In this document: one piece after another, positions 17,462 through 26,230 of the stretch
Position numbering within the stretch: position 1 is the first letter of the stretch
Layout of the letters: every line of letters starts with the position of its first letter
NCBI GenBank assembly: GCA_965199005.1
Contig: CBDAQK010000006.1
Location: 3,038,001-3,102,000, forward strand
Length of the DNA: 64,000 bases
Reading direction: 5' to 3'
Origin: LMUY01 sp965199005
Lineage (GTDB): Bacteria; Pseudomonadota; Alphaproteobacteria; Acetobacterales; Acetobacteraceae
The notes under the pieces: model-generated
Told to the model about the DNA's origin: nothing
Seen by the model: the letters and a program-made list of their open reading frames with translations, nothing else
Database searches by the model: none
Translations under genes and position numbers: made by a program

Positions 17462-18342
17462 GGTGCCCGCCCGCTCCATGTTGCAGCCCCTGCGCGGGAT
17501 CCGAGGATGCCTTGCGGCCGCAGGAACAGGAAGCCGAGCACGAGCAGCGTGTACAGGATGCCCTGCAACGGCCCGGACACCGAGGCGGGCAGGTCCAGGA
17601 AGGTGATCGCTTGCGGCAGCACCGTCAGGATCGCCGCTCCGATGAGCGGGCCCCAGATCGTCGCCGTGCCGCCGACCACGACCATGGTGAGCATGGCGCT
17701 CGAGCTGGTGATGTCGAACTGCGACGGCGTCACGTATTGGAAAATGTGCGCATACAACCCGCCCGCGACCCCGGCGATGCCGGAGCCGACGGCGAACAGC
17801 GTGACCTTGATGCGGCGCGTGTTGCGTCCGAGGGCAAGCACCGCCTCCTCGTCGTCCCGCATCGCCGTCACCATGCGGCCGTAGCCGCCCCGCATGACCA
17901 CGGCCAACAGCGCGATCACGATCAGCACGAGGACGCCCAGCAGCAGCGGCACCAACGCCGTGCGCGCGCCGCCCGCGATCAGGGCCGGCATGCCGCCCAG
18001 GCCGGACGGGCCGCCCGTCACGTCGACGTTGCTGACGATCTGCAACACGCCGAGCTGCGCCGCCAGGCTGGCCAGCACGAAGTAGTCGCCCGACACGCGC
18101 AGGGAGGGCAGCGAGAGCAGCAACGACGCTACTACCGCCGCACCGCCGCCGAGCACGATCGCGAGCCATATCGGCACGCCGGTGTGCAATGTCAGCAGCG
18201 CGGCGGTGTAAGCGCCGACCGCATACAGCATCGGCTGCGCCACGCTGAGCAGCCCGCCATAGCCGAGGACCAGGTTGAAGCCGAGCGCCAGCAGCGCGTT
18301 CAGTGCCGTCAGGATCAGCAGGACCGACAGGTAATCCCACAT
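17458..18342 (-). CDS. livM: Branched-chain-type ABC importer permease, LivM-like
   Basis: 294 residues from ATG 18342 (MWDYLSVLLILTALNALLAL); the start overlaps the livH stop (ATGA). Multiple hydrophobic helices and the LivM hallmark LGYGGLLSVAQPMLYAVGAY are present, with a cytoplasmic loop MRDDEEAVLALGRNTRRIKV that contacts the ATPase. It forms half the membrane channel. A longer N-terminus from an upstream start is open, but it would be Arg/Gly-rich inside livH and is not credible. Confidence 0.93.
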   Translation of the reverse strand: MWDYLSVLLILTALNALLALGFNLVLGYGGLLSVAQPMLYAVGAYTAALLTLHTGVPIWLAIVLGGGAAVVASLLLSLPSLRVSGDYFVLASLAAQLGVLQIVSNVDVTGGPSGLGGMPALIAGGARTALVPLLLGVLVLIVIALLAVVMRGGYGRMVTAMRDDEEAVLALGRNTRRIKVTLFAVGSGIAGVAGGLYAHIFQYVTPSQFDITSSSAMLTMVVVGGTATIWGPLIGAAILTVLPQAITFLDLPASVSGPLQGILYTLLVLGFLFLRPQGILGSRAGAATWSGRAP

Positions 18343-19256
18343 CAGCCGCGCGCCACGCGCCGGGCCGGGACCAACCGCGCCACGCCGGCGACCACGCCGT
18401 GCGGGAACAGGATGACCGCCGCCAGCATCAACGCGTCGATCAGCAAAGGCTGCCAACGTGCGCTGATGACGAGGATGCTAAGCCCTTGCAGCACGCCCAG
18501 TAGCAACGCCGCAATACCGGCGGCGAACACCCGCCCGATGCCGGCCAGCACCGTGGCAACCACCGAGATGATCAGGAACTGCTGCAGCGTCGTCGCCGGC
18601 ACCGTCGCCGCCTTGGTCCCGAGCAGCAGCATGCCGACCGCGATGAACACGGCGGCTAGCGCGATGGCCAGCCGGAAGCTCGCGTCACGGCCGATCCCGT
18701 ACAGCTCCGCCAAGGCCGGGTTGTCGGCAACGGCGAGCAGGTGTTGGCCACGGCGCGACCAGCGCAGATAGGTCGCCAGCGCCAGCAGCATCACGGACGT
18801 CACCGCGAGCGCCGCCAGATCCCAGTCGCTCACCGCGACGCCGCCGATCAGGTGGACCGGCGTGACGAGCGCATCCAGCAACGTCGTGGGTTCGGTGCCG
18901 ATCACGAGCTCACCGATGAAGATGAAGAGCTCGGACAGCACCAGTGCGAAGATGAAGAACGCCAGCATCGACGAACCGCGCCGCCGAAGCGTGGCGAAGC
19001 CGAACGCCTCGATGCAGATGCCGAACCCCACGGTGACGGCCACCGTGGGCACCAGCGCCGCCACGATGGGTAGGCCGGCGACGCGCGTGCAGGCGAGGGC
19101 GGTGGCGTAGGCCACCACCATCATCGCCGCCTGCGCGAAGTTCCACAGATGGTTGACCTTCAGCACCAGCGCGAACGCGACGGCGAACAGGCAGTTGAAC
19201 GACGCAACGGCCAGCCCGCTCCACACGAGCTGGATCAGGATACTCGATGACAGCAT
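18342..19256 (-). CDS. livH: Branched-chain-type ABC importer permease, LivH-like
   Basis: 304 residues, first membrane subunit of the importer. Hydrophobic segments throughout; ATG 19256 (MLSSSILIQLVWSGLAVASF) follows the livK stop by 3 bases. The motif VNHLWNFAQAAMMVVAYATA is the LivH-type FAQG/FAQA helix region. The C-terminal segment SARWQPLLIDALMLAAVILF also fits. Gene order livK-H-M-G-F is the classic one. Confidence 0.93.
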   Translation of the reverse strand: MLSSSILIQLVWSGLAVASFNCLFAVAFALVLKVNHLWNFAQAAMMVVAYATALACTRVAGLPIVAALVPTVAVTVGFGICIEAFGFATLRRRGSSMLAFFIFALVLSELFIFIGELVIGTEPTTLLDALVTPVHLIGGVAVSDWDLAALAVTSVMLLALATYLRWSRRGQHLLAVADNPALAELYGIGRDASFRLAIALAAVFIAVGMLLLGTKAATVPATTLQQFLIISVVATVLAGIGRVFAAGIAALLLGVLQGLSILVISARWQPLLIDALMLAAVILFPHGVVAGVARLVPARRVARG

Positions 19257-19259
19257 GGT

Positions 19260-20420
19260 TCAGGACTTCGGCGCGAGGCCCAGGTACTGGAATGCCAAAT
19301 CCTTGACCGACCAGATGTAGATCGGCTTGTCCACCGTGTGATCGGCGTTGAACGTCACCGTGCCGGTCAACGGCTGCTCGAACGTGCGCTGTGCCAACAG
19401 GGCGGCGCGGTAGCTCTCGCCGGTTTCAGGCATGTTGTGGGCGTGGACATAGGTGGCGAGCTGCGCCACCAAATAGGGCGCATCGTAGAAGTATTGCGTA
19501 TAGGGCAATCCTACGGGCTCGCGTGCCATCTCCTTCTTCCAGCGCTCGACATACGCCGCCACCTTGGGTTCGGAAGCCGCCGTCGGCGCCATGGAGCTGA
19601 CGATCATGCCGTTGGCGCCGGCGCCGATCTGCTTGACCATCGGCGGGTTGAACGCGTTCTGGTAGCTGTCCACCGGCGTCGTGACACCGAGCTGGCGGAT
19701 CTGCGAGAGCAGCGCCGTGGTGTCCGCGACGACGCCGTGGATATGGATCTCGTCGGGGTTCGCGACGCGCAACTGCAGGATTAGGCCGGTGAAATCCGCC
19801 TGGTCCGCCGGATACGCCTCGTTCATCACGACGGCGCCGCCATCGGTTTCGAACGCGGCCTTGAACGCCTGCGCGCCCTCCTTGCCGGTGTCGTTGTTGA
19901 CATACAGGATCGCGACCCGGCGGCGCCCTTGATGGTACAGATACCGCGCCAGGCCATCCATCTCCTTATCCGCGAGCGGCGAGACGGTGTAGACGTAATC
20001 GCCCAATTTGGCGATGCCGGGTGAGTTGGCACCGGCGCTCAGCATCAGCACCTTCTCGCGGTTGGCGATCGGCGCGACCGCATGCACCACGTCACTGAAC
20101 GCAGTGATGAACACCGGCATATGGTCGACGCTGATGAATCGGCTGACGACGCCGATGGCCGTTTCCGGCTTGCCCTGGTTGTCCACGATGGTGACCTCCA
20201 TCGGGCACCCGTTCACGCCACCCTTGGCGTTTATGTCGTCGACGGCCCAGCGAACCGCCTGCATCTGGTCCTTGCCAAACAAGGCGGACGGGCCCGTGAG
20301 CGGATCGGTCACGCCGAAACGGACGGGATGATCGCAGGCCGCCCAGGCCGGGCCCCCAAAACCAAGCATCGTGAGAGCGAGGATTGCCGGCGTGCCGGAC
20401 CAATTGGAAACCGAACCCAT
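19260..20420 (-). CDS. livK: Periplasmic solute-binding protein, LivK-like
   Basis: 386 residues from ATG 20420, chosen because GGAG lies 9 bases upstream and the signal peptide then starts normally (SNWSGTPAILALTML, cleavage near GPAWAA). Mature start VRFGVTDPLTGPSALFGKDQ is typical of type I peri-binding proteins, followed by INAKGGVNGCPMEVTIVDNQ. It would capture the solute for the LivHMGF importer. The family includes amino-acid, amide and aromatic-acid binders. The Rid protein at the end of the operon hints at a nitrogenous ligand; that is inference. The start faces the single-domain Rid gene across about 110 bases. Confidence 0.92.
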   Translation of the reverse strand: MGSVSNWSGTPAILALTMLGFGGPAWAACDHPVRFGVTDPLTGPSALFGKDQMQAVRWAVDDINAKGGVNGCPMEVTIVDNQGKPETAIGVVSRFISVDHMPVFITAFSDVVHAVAPIANREKVLMLSAGANSPGIAKLGDYVYTVSPLADKEMDGLARYLYHQGRRRVAILYVNNDTGKEGAQAFKAAFETDGGAVVMNEAYPADQADFTGLILQLRVANPDEIHIHGVVADTTALLSQIRQLGVTTPVDSYQNAFNPPMVKQIGAGANGMIVSSMAPTAASEPKVAAYVERWKKEMAREPVGLPYTQYFYDAPYLVAQLATYVHAHNMPETGESYRAALLAQRTFEQPLTGTVTFNADHTVDKPIYIWSVKDLAFQYLGLAPKS

Positions 20421-20533
20421 GGCAAGGCACTCCATCGCAGTTGCAGCAAAGCGAGCAAGGACTGTGCCATCAAAGGAAAGATGGCGGCACGCTTTATGCA
20501 GCGCCGCCCGCGACTTGGAAAAGGAATTCTTTT

Positions 20534-20944
20534 ATGGCAGTGCAACGAACGAGCTATCAACCCGAGGGTCTGATGCGGCGGGTCGTCGGGGGTAACCTGC
20601 TGTACTCGCACGCGCTTTCCATCACGGGGGGTGAGCACCTGGTGTATGTGTCCGGCCAGGTTTCGCGGGATGCGGCCGGGAGCGTGGTCGGTGCCGGTGA
20701 CATGCGCGCGCAGATCGAACGCGTCTGCGAGAACGTGCGCATTGCGCTGGAAGCAGCCGGCGCTGGCTGGGAGCACGTGGTTCGAACGACGACGTACTGC
20801 ACCGATCTCGATGCATTCTTTAGTCATGCTGACCTGAGAATGCGTTACTTCGGTCTCGCCATGCCGGCGAGCAGCACGATCGGAATCACCCGGCTCTCGC
20901 ATCCCGATTTCCTGGTCGAAATCGACGCAACGGCTATTCTCTAG
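20534..20944 (+). CDS. Single-domain Rid-family protein
   Basis: 136 residues with a clear Rid fold signature: HLVYVSGQVSRDAAG, then AQIERVCENVRIALEAAGAG and VVRTTTYCTDLD, ending LVEIDATAIL. ATG 20534 follows an AAGGAA site at normal spacing. The PARS segment that carries the catalytic Arg in canonical RidA reads MPASSTIGIT, with Ser at that place, so it is more like the non-archetypal Rid groups. It is transcribed divergently from livK and probably shares its control region, so it probably acts on the same compound as the Liv/triple-Rid operon. Confidence 0.85.
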   Translation: MAVQRTSYQPEGLMRRVVGGNLLYSHALSITGGEHLVYVSGQVSRDAAGSVVGAGDMRAQIERVCENVRIALEAAGAGWEHVVRTTTYCTDLDAFFSHADLRMRYFGLAMPASSTIGITRLSHPDFLVEIDATAIL

Positions 20945-21030
20945 CGAAATCCCGGCTGAAGCCTCGGCCGTCGCCATCGTTCATGATACATCGGCGCGAC
21001 GGTCCGGTTCAGCCCAGGTCCATGGCCAAC

Positions 21031-21727
21031 CTAAGTCAGAACCGCCGTATGCAGGGTCTCCAACCGCGCGACGATGTGCAGGCCGGCAAGCAGGACAGCG
21101 GCCACAAGGAAGAACCCGGCAAGGGCTATGAACGACCACGTGAAGCTGTTCGTGGTCTGCCGCAGCCAGCCGACGAGGTAGGGGCCCACGAGGCCGCCGA
21201 TCTGTCCCACTGAAATGATCATCGCTATACCGGCGGCAGCGGCCTTCCTCCTGAGGATTGATGGCGGGATCGCCCAGGACGTGCCGAAAAAGGCGTAGAT
21301 TCCCGTCACCCCCGCGGGCAGCGCGATCATGGCCAGCAGCGGCGAGCTCACGACCGCGCTGACCAGCAGCCCGACGGCCGCCAGAAGGCCGGCGGCCATC
21401 ACGTGCCAGGTGCGTTCCTGCGTGCGGTCGGAATACCGGGCCCACAGCACCATGCGATCGCGCCGGCAAGATACGGTATGGCGGTCACGAAGCCGACCTG
21501 CAGGTTGCTCAGGCCAAAGCCCTTCACCACCTGCGGCATCCAGACGCCGACGCTCATGCTGCCGACGATGTAGCAGAAGTTCACCAGCGACGGAGGGATG
21601 ACCCGGCCGTTGCCGAAGACCTGCGCCAGCGAATAGCCGTGGCGGACCTGCTTCTCGGCCTGTTCTTGCGCCAGCTTCGTCTCGAGCCAGCTCCGTTCTG
21701 CCGCAGTCAACCACGTGGCTCGCCTGC
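21031..21727 (-). pseudogene. MFS transporter, C-terminal half only, frameshifted
   Basis: The C-terminal six helices of an anion:cation-symporter-type MFS protein. It starts in the central loop (TWLTAAERSWLETKLAQEQ) and continues VNFCYIVGSMSVGVWMPQVV. After a one-base loss at about 21.46 kb it continues in a second frame (MVLWARYSDRTQERTWHVM, GGLVGPYLVGWLRQTTNSF) to a stop at 21031. The N-terminal half is missing, replaced by an unrelated ABC-ATPase tail at about 21.73 kb. A deletion or recombination relic. Confidence 0.8.
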
Positions 21728-21867
21728 CCGCGGACACGGCGCTGCTGGCGGGGGACAGCGCCGCCGTTTCGATCAACGGCGCGATGGTGCATCTGTTCGA
21801 CCCGGTGAGCGGCGAGCGGGTAAATGCAGGTTGCCCCATCACGACCCGGGTAAGGCACGCCGGCTAG
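21728..21867 (+). pseudogene. C-terminal scrap of a sugar-type ABC ATPase
   Basis: A short plus-strand frame reading LLAGDSAAVSINGAMVHLFD and PVSGERV before TAG 21865-21867 resembles the last strand of the TOBE domain in MalK/UgpC-like ATPases, where VHLFD followed by a GER/GRR turn is common. It is fused head to tail with the truncated MFS gene on the other strand, marking a rearrangement junction. Too short for certainty. Confidence 0.45.
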
Positions 21868-21880
21868 AGGGGCGGCGGGG

Positions 21881-22113
21881 TCAGTCAGCCCACATGCCGC
21901 CATTGACGTCCAATATCTCGGCCGTGACGAAGGACGCAGATTCGCTCGCCAGGAACAATGCGGCATTTGCCACGTCCTCGGCGCGGCTCATCCGCCCGAT
22001 GGGGATCAATGCGCGCAAGCTCTGCGGCAGGTTGGTGGTCATGGCCGACGCGATCGGGCCCGGTGCAATGGCATTGACGGTGATGTTGTCGGACGCCAGT
22101 TCGCGACCGCTGC
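21881..22113 (-). pseudogene. Short-chain dehydrogenase, C-terminal fragment
   Basis: About 75 residues of the C-terminal end of an SDR-family oxidoreductase: ELASDNITVNAIAPGPIAS (the strand after the catalytic YxxxK helix), IPIGRMSRAEDVANAALFLA and the end VTAEILDVNGGMWAD. The Rossmann GxxxGxG motif and the catalytic Tyr/Lys are absent; upstream sequence is unrelated. A third gene stub within 1.1 kb. Confidence 0.75.
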
Positions 22114-22632
22114 CGGCCTGCCACGGCCTGAGGTGGTCTTCACCGCCGCCGCCGCGATTGGGACAGACCGGGCCTCCCGGGCCTTGGTCGGGGTCGAAGC
22201 AACCGGTGCGAGGTCCACATCGGCGGAGCGGAGGTTGGCGCGAACCGGCGCCATGGCCGTTGCAGTCGGTTTCGTCGCCGTCGTCTTCGTGGGTCGCGCC
22301 ACTGGTCTCTACTGACTGTCGATTTCACGAGCCCGAACCGATGTGTTGTCTGACGTTCCAGCCCGGCGCCGGTCAAGACCTTCGCGACGGCTTGGCAGCA
22401 CAAGAGGGATTCACATCCCGACATAAAGGACTCAGACTCTCGGTTCCTGCTCTCAAAGGCGACCGAACCTCTTGGTATCTCCCCGTCCGCTCCGCACCCA
22501 CCAAGCCCAAATCGCTGCCATCGTGCACGCCATCGCCGACGGAAAGGCGCCCGAGATCCACTTTAGCCAAGCGCAAGCAAACGCGGGCGCTATCCAAACT
22601 GCCTGACTGGCTGTTGGATCAACTCGCCGGGC
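22114..22632. other. Unassigned stretch in a gene-scrap region
   Basis: About 520 bases without a gene I can name. A plus-strand frame ending at about 22.61 kb (RTHQAQIAAIVHAIADGKAP, then EIHFSQAQANAGAIQTA and a stop) has protein-like composition and may be the tail of a lost gene. No start or family is recognisable. No repeat, tRNA or IS end was seen. Confidence 0.35.
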
Positions 22633-23150
22633 ATGAGCGAGAGGACGGCATTTGTCCCCCTGGAAAGCAATGCGCTCGGCCTGCGCTACGGTCTTCTGCG
22701 ACCCGGTCCTGACTACGTATTGCACCGCCCCGAGCAGGCGGCACAGACGGAGATGCTCGACCCGCCCTCGGTGCTGGAACGGAGGCTACGCCAGCGCATC
22801 GGCGAGATGGTGGCCCAGCAGGCGGTCGAGGACGAGGGTGCCGCGCAAGCTCCGCGCGGCGAGGGTCTGTATCACCACTACAACGCCATCCTGAAGCGCT
22901 GCACCGGCGATAAGCCGCGGGCGCAAATGAGCCTATCCAAACTGGAAGCGGCGGTGAGCTGGCTGGAACGCAATCGGTTGTCGGCCACGCCGCCGTGCTG
23001 AAGGACGACCCGCGCTACGGCTGGACGCTGCGCCAGCGCCGCGATTGGACGCGGCCGGTCGGCCGCTCCAATGGCAAGCCACGGGGTGCACTGCGGCCGC
23101 CAGTGCGGCCTCTGCGTGATCGGCAGCAGCAGGATGACCCGGTCGGCTAA
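22633..23150 (+). pseudogene. Unrecognised protein gene with a one-base frameshift
   Basis: Not recognised. ATG 22633 begins a frame with protein-like composition (ALGLRYGLLRPGPDYVLHRP, LERRLRQRIGEMVAQQAVED, EGLYHHYNAILKRCTGDKP, LEAAVSWLERNRLS) that stops at 22999-23001. One base over, the sequence continues sensibly (HAAVLKDDPRYGWTLRQRRD, WTRPVGRSNGKPRGALRP) to TAA 23148-23150. A missing base at about 22.99 kb would join them into about 172 residues. The protein is basic at the C-terminus with no signal peptide or membrane helix, so possibly a nucleic-acid-associated protein. No function is proposed. Confidence 0.5.
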
Positions 23151-23662
23151 GCGACGTCGTCAGGCGCCGAACCTGCATCGAACGCCTCGGCTGCGCTGTC
23201 GAGCATGAAATCCAATAGCGGCCGAGTTTCCGGGGCGTCGGCGGCGGGTCACACCAGCACAATTTGAAGCCTTCCAGTCCATAGCGGCTCGCTGGCTCGA
23301 GGCGGGTTGCCATAGCAGATTGTTAAATCAGCCTCTCTCCGGTCGGGCGAAGTGCGACACGCACGGCGCTCGTCCGTGCCGCAGCAACTGTCCGGCCAGC
23401 GGTCATGCTGCCTGTCCAACCGGGTCGCCGGCATCCACTCCCTGCTCTGGCCTGACTTGGACGGCGCGCTCCGCCCCCTCCGGAAACCTAAGTCCGAATA
23501 GGACTTCCGCATAGGCTTATGACAGTACACCGTACCGCTCAGACACACGGGCCTCGACGTAGCCGCCCTGCATTCTGGCGGGGGCAGTGGCGTTGACGCA
23601 GGTTCGATGCCCGGCCCTATCATGCGCGACCGTCGTACGGTCAATCGCATTGGGGACGAGAC
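23151..23662. other. Intergenic stretch upstream of the LysR gene
   Basis: About 510 bases with no confident gene. A minus-strand scrap near 23.15-23.25 kb (PETRPLLDFMLDSAAEAFDA) may be the tail of a lost protein. The last 100 bases before 23663 should hold the promoter of the LysR gene, but no clear -10/-35 or LysR palindrome was identified. Confidence 0.35.
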
Positions 23663-24580
23663 GTGGCCCGCGCCATCAACCTTCGGCAGATCGAGATTTT
23701 CAAGGCGGTCATCGAGCAGGGAACGGTCAGCCGGGCCGCGGAGGCGCTGGCGATCTCGCAGCCGGCTGCGAGCAAGCTCCTGATGCAGTTGGAGGCCGAT
23801 AACGGCCTGACGCTGTTCGACCGCGGCAAGCGCCGCCTCGCGCCGACGGCGCAGGCCCTGCGGCTCCACGAGGAGGTGGGCCGCATCTTCGCAGGCGTCC
23901 GCCAGGTCGAGACGGCCATCGCCGCCATCCGGCGGGAGGAGCGGGGGCAGCTCCTGATCGGCATACTGCCAGCGCTCTCCGGCGACTTCATACAGCATGC
24001 GACGATGGGCTTCCTCAAGCGCAACGCCAGCGTCTACTGCTCGATCCAGTCGCTCGGCTCGCGCTGGATCGCCGAGAGGGTGCTGGCGCGCAAGCTCGAC
24101 ATCGGCTTGGTGACCGCCCGGATCGACAGCCCCTCCGTCGTCACGGAGCCGCTGCTGGACCATCCGCTGGTCTGCATCATGCCGATCGGCCATCCGCTCG
24201 CGCGGCTGAAGGTGATCCGTCCCAAGCACCTGGACGGCGCACCCTTCATCGCGTTCGACGAGTCCTACACCGAGCGGAAGGTCGCGAGCATCTTCGAGAG
24301 CAGCCGGATGCGGGCCAACGTCGTGATGACCGCCAGCCTGACCCCGACCGTCTGCCGGTTCGTCGCCGCCGGGCTCGGCATCTCGCTGGTGCATCCGTTG
24401 TTCGTCGCCGGGATGGAGCACCTCCTCGTCGCACGCCCGTTCGAACCGGCGACCCCGTTCAACTTCCTGCTGTGCCACTCGCGCGAGGCGAGCAACATGC
24501 GGCTGGTGTCGGACTTCGTGGAAGAGACGAAGGCGCTCGCGTTCACTCTCTCCACCCAGCTGAAACGAAGCTGGGCCTGA
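23663..24580 (+). CDS. LysR-family transcriptional regulator
   Basis: 305 residues from GTG 23663. The N-terminal winged HTH is textbook (NLRQIEIFKAVIEQGTVSRA, AALAISQPAASKLLMQLEAD context), followed by an effector domain starting GQLLIGILPALSGDF and a C-terminal VAAGLGISLVHPLFVAG. It converges on the monooxygenase/ABC operon with only 16 bases between stop codons. It lies downstream of that operon rather than in the usual divergent position, so regulation of it is plausible but not shown. The effector cannot be predicted. Confidence 0.93.
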   Translation: MARAINLRQIEIFKAVIEQGTVSRAAEALAISQPAASKLLMQLEADNGLTLFDRGKRRLAPTAQALRLHEEVGRIFAGVRQVETAIAAIRREERGQLLIGILPALSGDFIQHATMGFLKRNASVYCSIQSLGSRWIAERVLARKLDIGLVTARIDSPSVVTEPLLDHPLVCIMPIGHPLARLKVIRPKHLDGAPFIAFDESYTERKVASIFESSRMRANVVMTASLTPTVCRFVAAGLGISLVHPLFVAGMEHLLVARPFEPATPFNFLLCHSREASNMRLVSDFVEETKALAFTLSTQLKRSWA

Positions 24581-24599
24581 CCCGGCGCCCAGCCGGTCA
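24578..24599. terminator. Palindrome between convergent stops, candidate bidirectional terminator
   Basis: TGACCCGGCGCCCAGCCGGTCA forms an 8-bp GC-rich stem with one bulged base, using the TGA of the LysR gene on one side and the TGA of the ATPase gene on the other. There is no T-tract, so its strength as an intrinsic terminator is uncertain. Confidence 0.45.
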
Positions 24600-25361
24600 A
24601 AGCACGCGGGACAGGAACTCCCGCGTCCGGAGCTCCTGCGGCGCGGACAGCACCGTTCGCGGCGGTCCACGCTCGACCACGGCGCCGTCCGCCATGAAAA
24701 CGAGATCGTCCCCAACCTCGCGCGCGAAGGCCAGCTCATGCGTGACCACCATCATGGTCATCCCGCTGGCGGCCAGGTCGCGCATGACCGCGAGCACTTC
24801 GCCCACCAGCTCCGGGTCCAGGGCCGAGGTCGGCTCGTCGAACAGCATCAGCTCGGGTTCCATCGCCAGCGCCCGCGCGATGGCGACCCGCTGCTGCTGG
24901 CCGCCCGACAGGCGGGACGGGTAGGCCCCTGCCTTGTCCGCCAGGCCCACGCGGTCCAGCAAGGTCAGGGCCCTCGTGCGGACCCGCGCGGCAGGCTCCC
25001 GCTTCACCCGGATCGGCGCCTCCGCGATGTTCTGGAGCGCCGTCATGTGCGGGAACAGGTTGAAATGCTGGAACACCATGCCGATGCGGGCGCGCATCCG
25101 CGCCACTCTGCGCTCGGGCAGTTCGTACAGCTTGCCGGCAAGCTCGCGGTAGCCGACCAGCTCGCCGCCGACCCACACACGTCCGCCGTCGATGCGTTCG
25201 AGATGGTTGATGCAAGACAGCAGCGTGCTCTTGCCGGAGCCCGACGGCCCGACGATGCACATCACCGAGCCGGCCCGCACGTCCATGTCGATGCCGCACA
25301 GCACCTCTTTCGCCCCGAACCGCTTGCGCAGGCCGCGCATGCGGACCATCGGCTCGCTCAT
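24597..25361 (-). CDS. Polar amino-acid-type ABC importer ATPase (GlnQ-like)
   Basis: 254 residues. Walker A GPSGSGKST, signature LSGGQQQRVAIARAL, Walker B LMLFDEPTSALDP, H-loop VVTHELAFA. The start ATG 25361 overlaps the permease stop (ATGA). GlnQ-type ATPases serve importers for polar amino acids, cystine and related small solutes. It is the last gene of a four-gene operon whose first gene is a flavin monooxygenase. A close paralogue with the same role lies at 60.8-61.6 kb. Confidence 0.93.
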   Translation of the reverse strand: MSEPMVRMRGLRKRFGAKEVLCGIDMDVRAGSVMCIVGPSGSGKSTLLSCINHLERIDGGRVWVGGELVGYRELAGKLYELPERRVARMRARIGMVFQHFNLFPHMTALQNIAEAPIRVKREPAARVRTRALTLLDRVGLADKAGAYPSRLSGGQQQRVAIARALAMEPELMLFDEPTSALDPELVGEVLAVMRDLAASGMTMMVVTHELAFAREVGDDLVFMADGAVVERGPPRTVLSAPQELRTREFLSRVL

Positions 25362-26230
25362 CCGCCGCGCCCGTAGCGCCGTTCCAGCGCGTGCTGCACC
25401 ACGGAGAGGAGCGAGACGATCGCGAGGTACCAGAGCGAAGCCACGATCAGCAGCGGGATCGTCTCGTAGGTGCGGGCGTAGATGAGCTGGGCGGTGTACA
25501 GCAGATCAGCCATGGCGATCACGCTGACCAGCGACGTGCCCTTCACCATCGAGATGACCTCGTTCCCGACCGGCGGGATGATCACGCGCATGGCCTGCGG
25601 GAAGACGATGCGGACGAAGATCGTCGCCGGGCCCATGCCGAGGGCCTTCGCCGCCCGGGTCTGGCCTGGCGCCACGGACAGGATGCCGGCGCGGATCACC
25701 TCGGCGGTGTAGGCCGCCTGCGACAGGCCGAGCCCCGCCAGGGCGGCCGTCAGAGGCGTGATGACGTCGTTGGTGGAGGCGCTATACAGGACCGGGCCCC
25801 ACGGCACCGCCAGCGTGACGCGCGGGTACAGGGCGCCGAAATTGTACCAGAAGATCAGCTGCACCAGGACGGGCACGCTGCGGAAGAACCAGACGTAGAG
25901 CCAGCTCAGCGCGGCGAGCAGCGGGTTGGGCGACAGCCGCATCACGGCCAGCGCGGTGCCCAGCGTCAAGCCCATCGCCATGGCTGCCGCCGTGAGCTCC
26001 AAGGTGCGGCCCAGCCCAGAGATGATCTGGCCGTCGAACAGGTAAAGCGCCACGACCGGCCACTGGAACGCCGGGTTGGTGGCGACGCTCCAGGCCACGC
26101 CCGCCGCCACCAGTGCGACGAGCGCGCTGGCAAGCCAGGTCCATGGGTGTCGCAGCCGGACCACGTGCAGAGGCGTGCCCGGCGCGGCCTCTAGCCGCCC
26201 GGGAACGAGCGGGGCGGACGCGCCCGGCAT
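25358..26230 (-). CDS. Polar amino-acid-type ABC importer permease
   Basis: 290 residues from ATG 26230, which overlaps the TAA of the binding-protein gene (TAATG). An in-frame upstream start would lie inside that gene and add a basic stretch, so it was not chosen. HisM/GlnP family: GLGRTLELTAAAMAMGLTLG, the conserved SVPVLVQLIFWYNF, and the EAA-type loop ALGMGPATIFVRIVFPQAMR that docks the ATPase. A single permease gene suggests a homodimeric channel. Confidence 0.92.
   Translation of the reverse strand: MPGASAPLVPGRLEAAPGTPLHVVRLRHPWTWLASALVALVAAGVAWSVATNPAFQWPVVALYLFDGQIISGLGRTLELTAAAMAMGLTLGTALAVMRLSPNPLLAALSWLYVWFFRSVPVLVQLIFWYNFGALYPRVTLAVPWGPVLYSASTNDVITPLTAALAGLGLSQAAYTAEVIRAGILSVAPGQTRAAKALGMGPATIFVRIVFPQAMRVIIPPVGNEVISMVKGTSLVSVIAMADLLYTAQLIYARTYETIPLLIVASLWYLAIVSLLSVVQHALERRYGRGG

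Noticed and set aside
17458..18456. Longer LivM starting at 18456
   Set aside because: The added 38 residues are Arg/Gly-rich, lie inside livH and lack homology; the ATGA overlap at 18342 is far more likely.
20436..20533. A riboswitch or specific operator in the livK/Rid divergent gap
   Set aside because: Only about 100 bases with ribosome sites for both genes; no convincing structured RNA or palindrome was seen.
22133..22315. A 60-codon plus-strand frame ending in hydrophobic residues
   Set aside because: No ribosome site, homology or context; lies in a zone of gene scraps.
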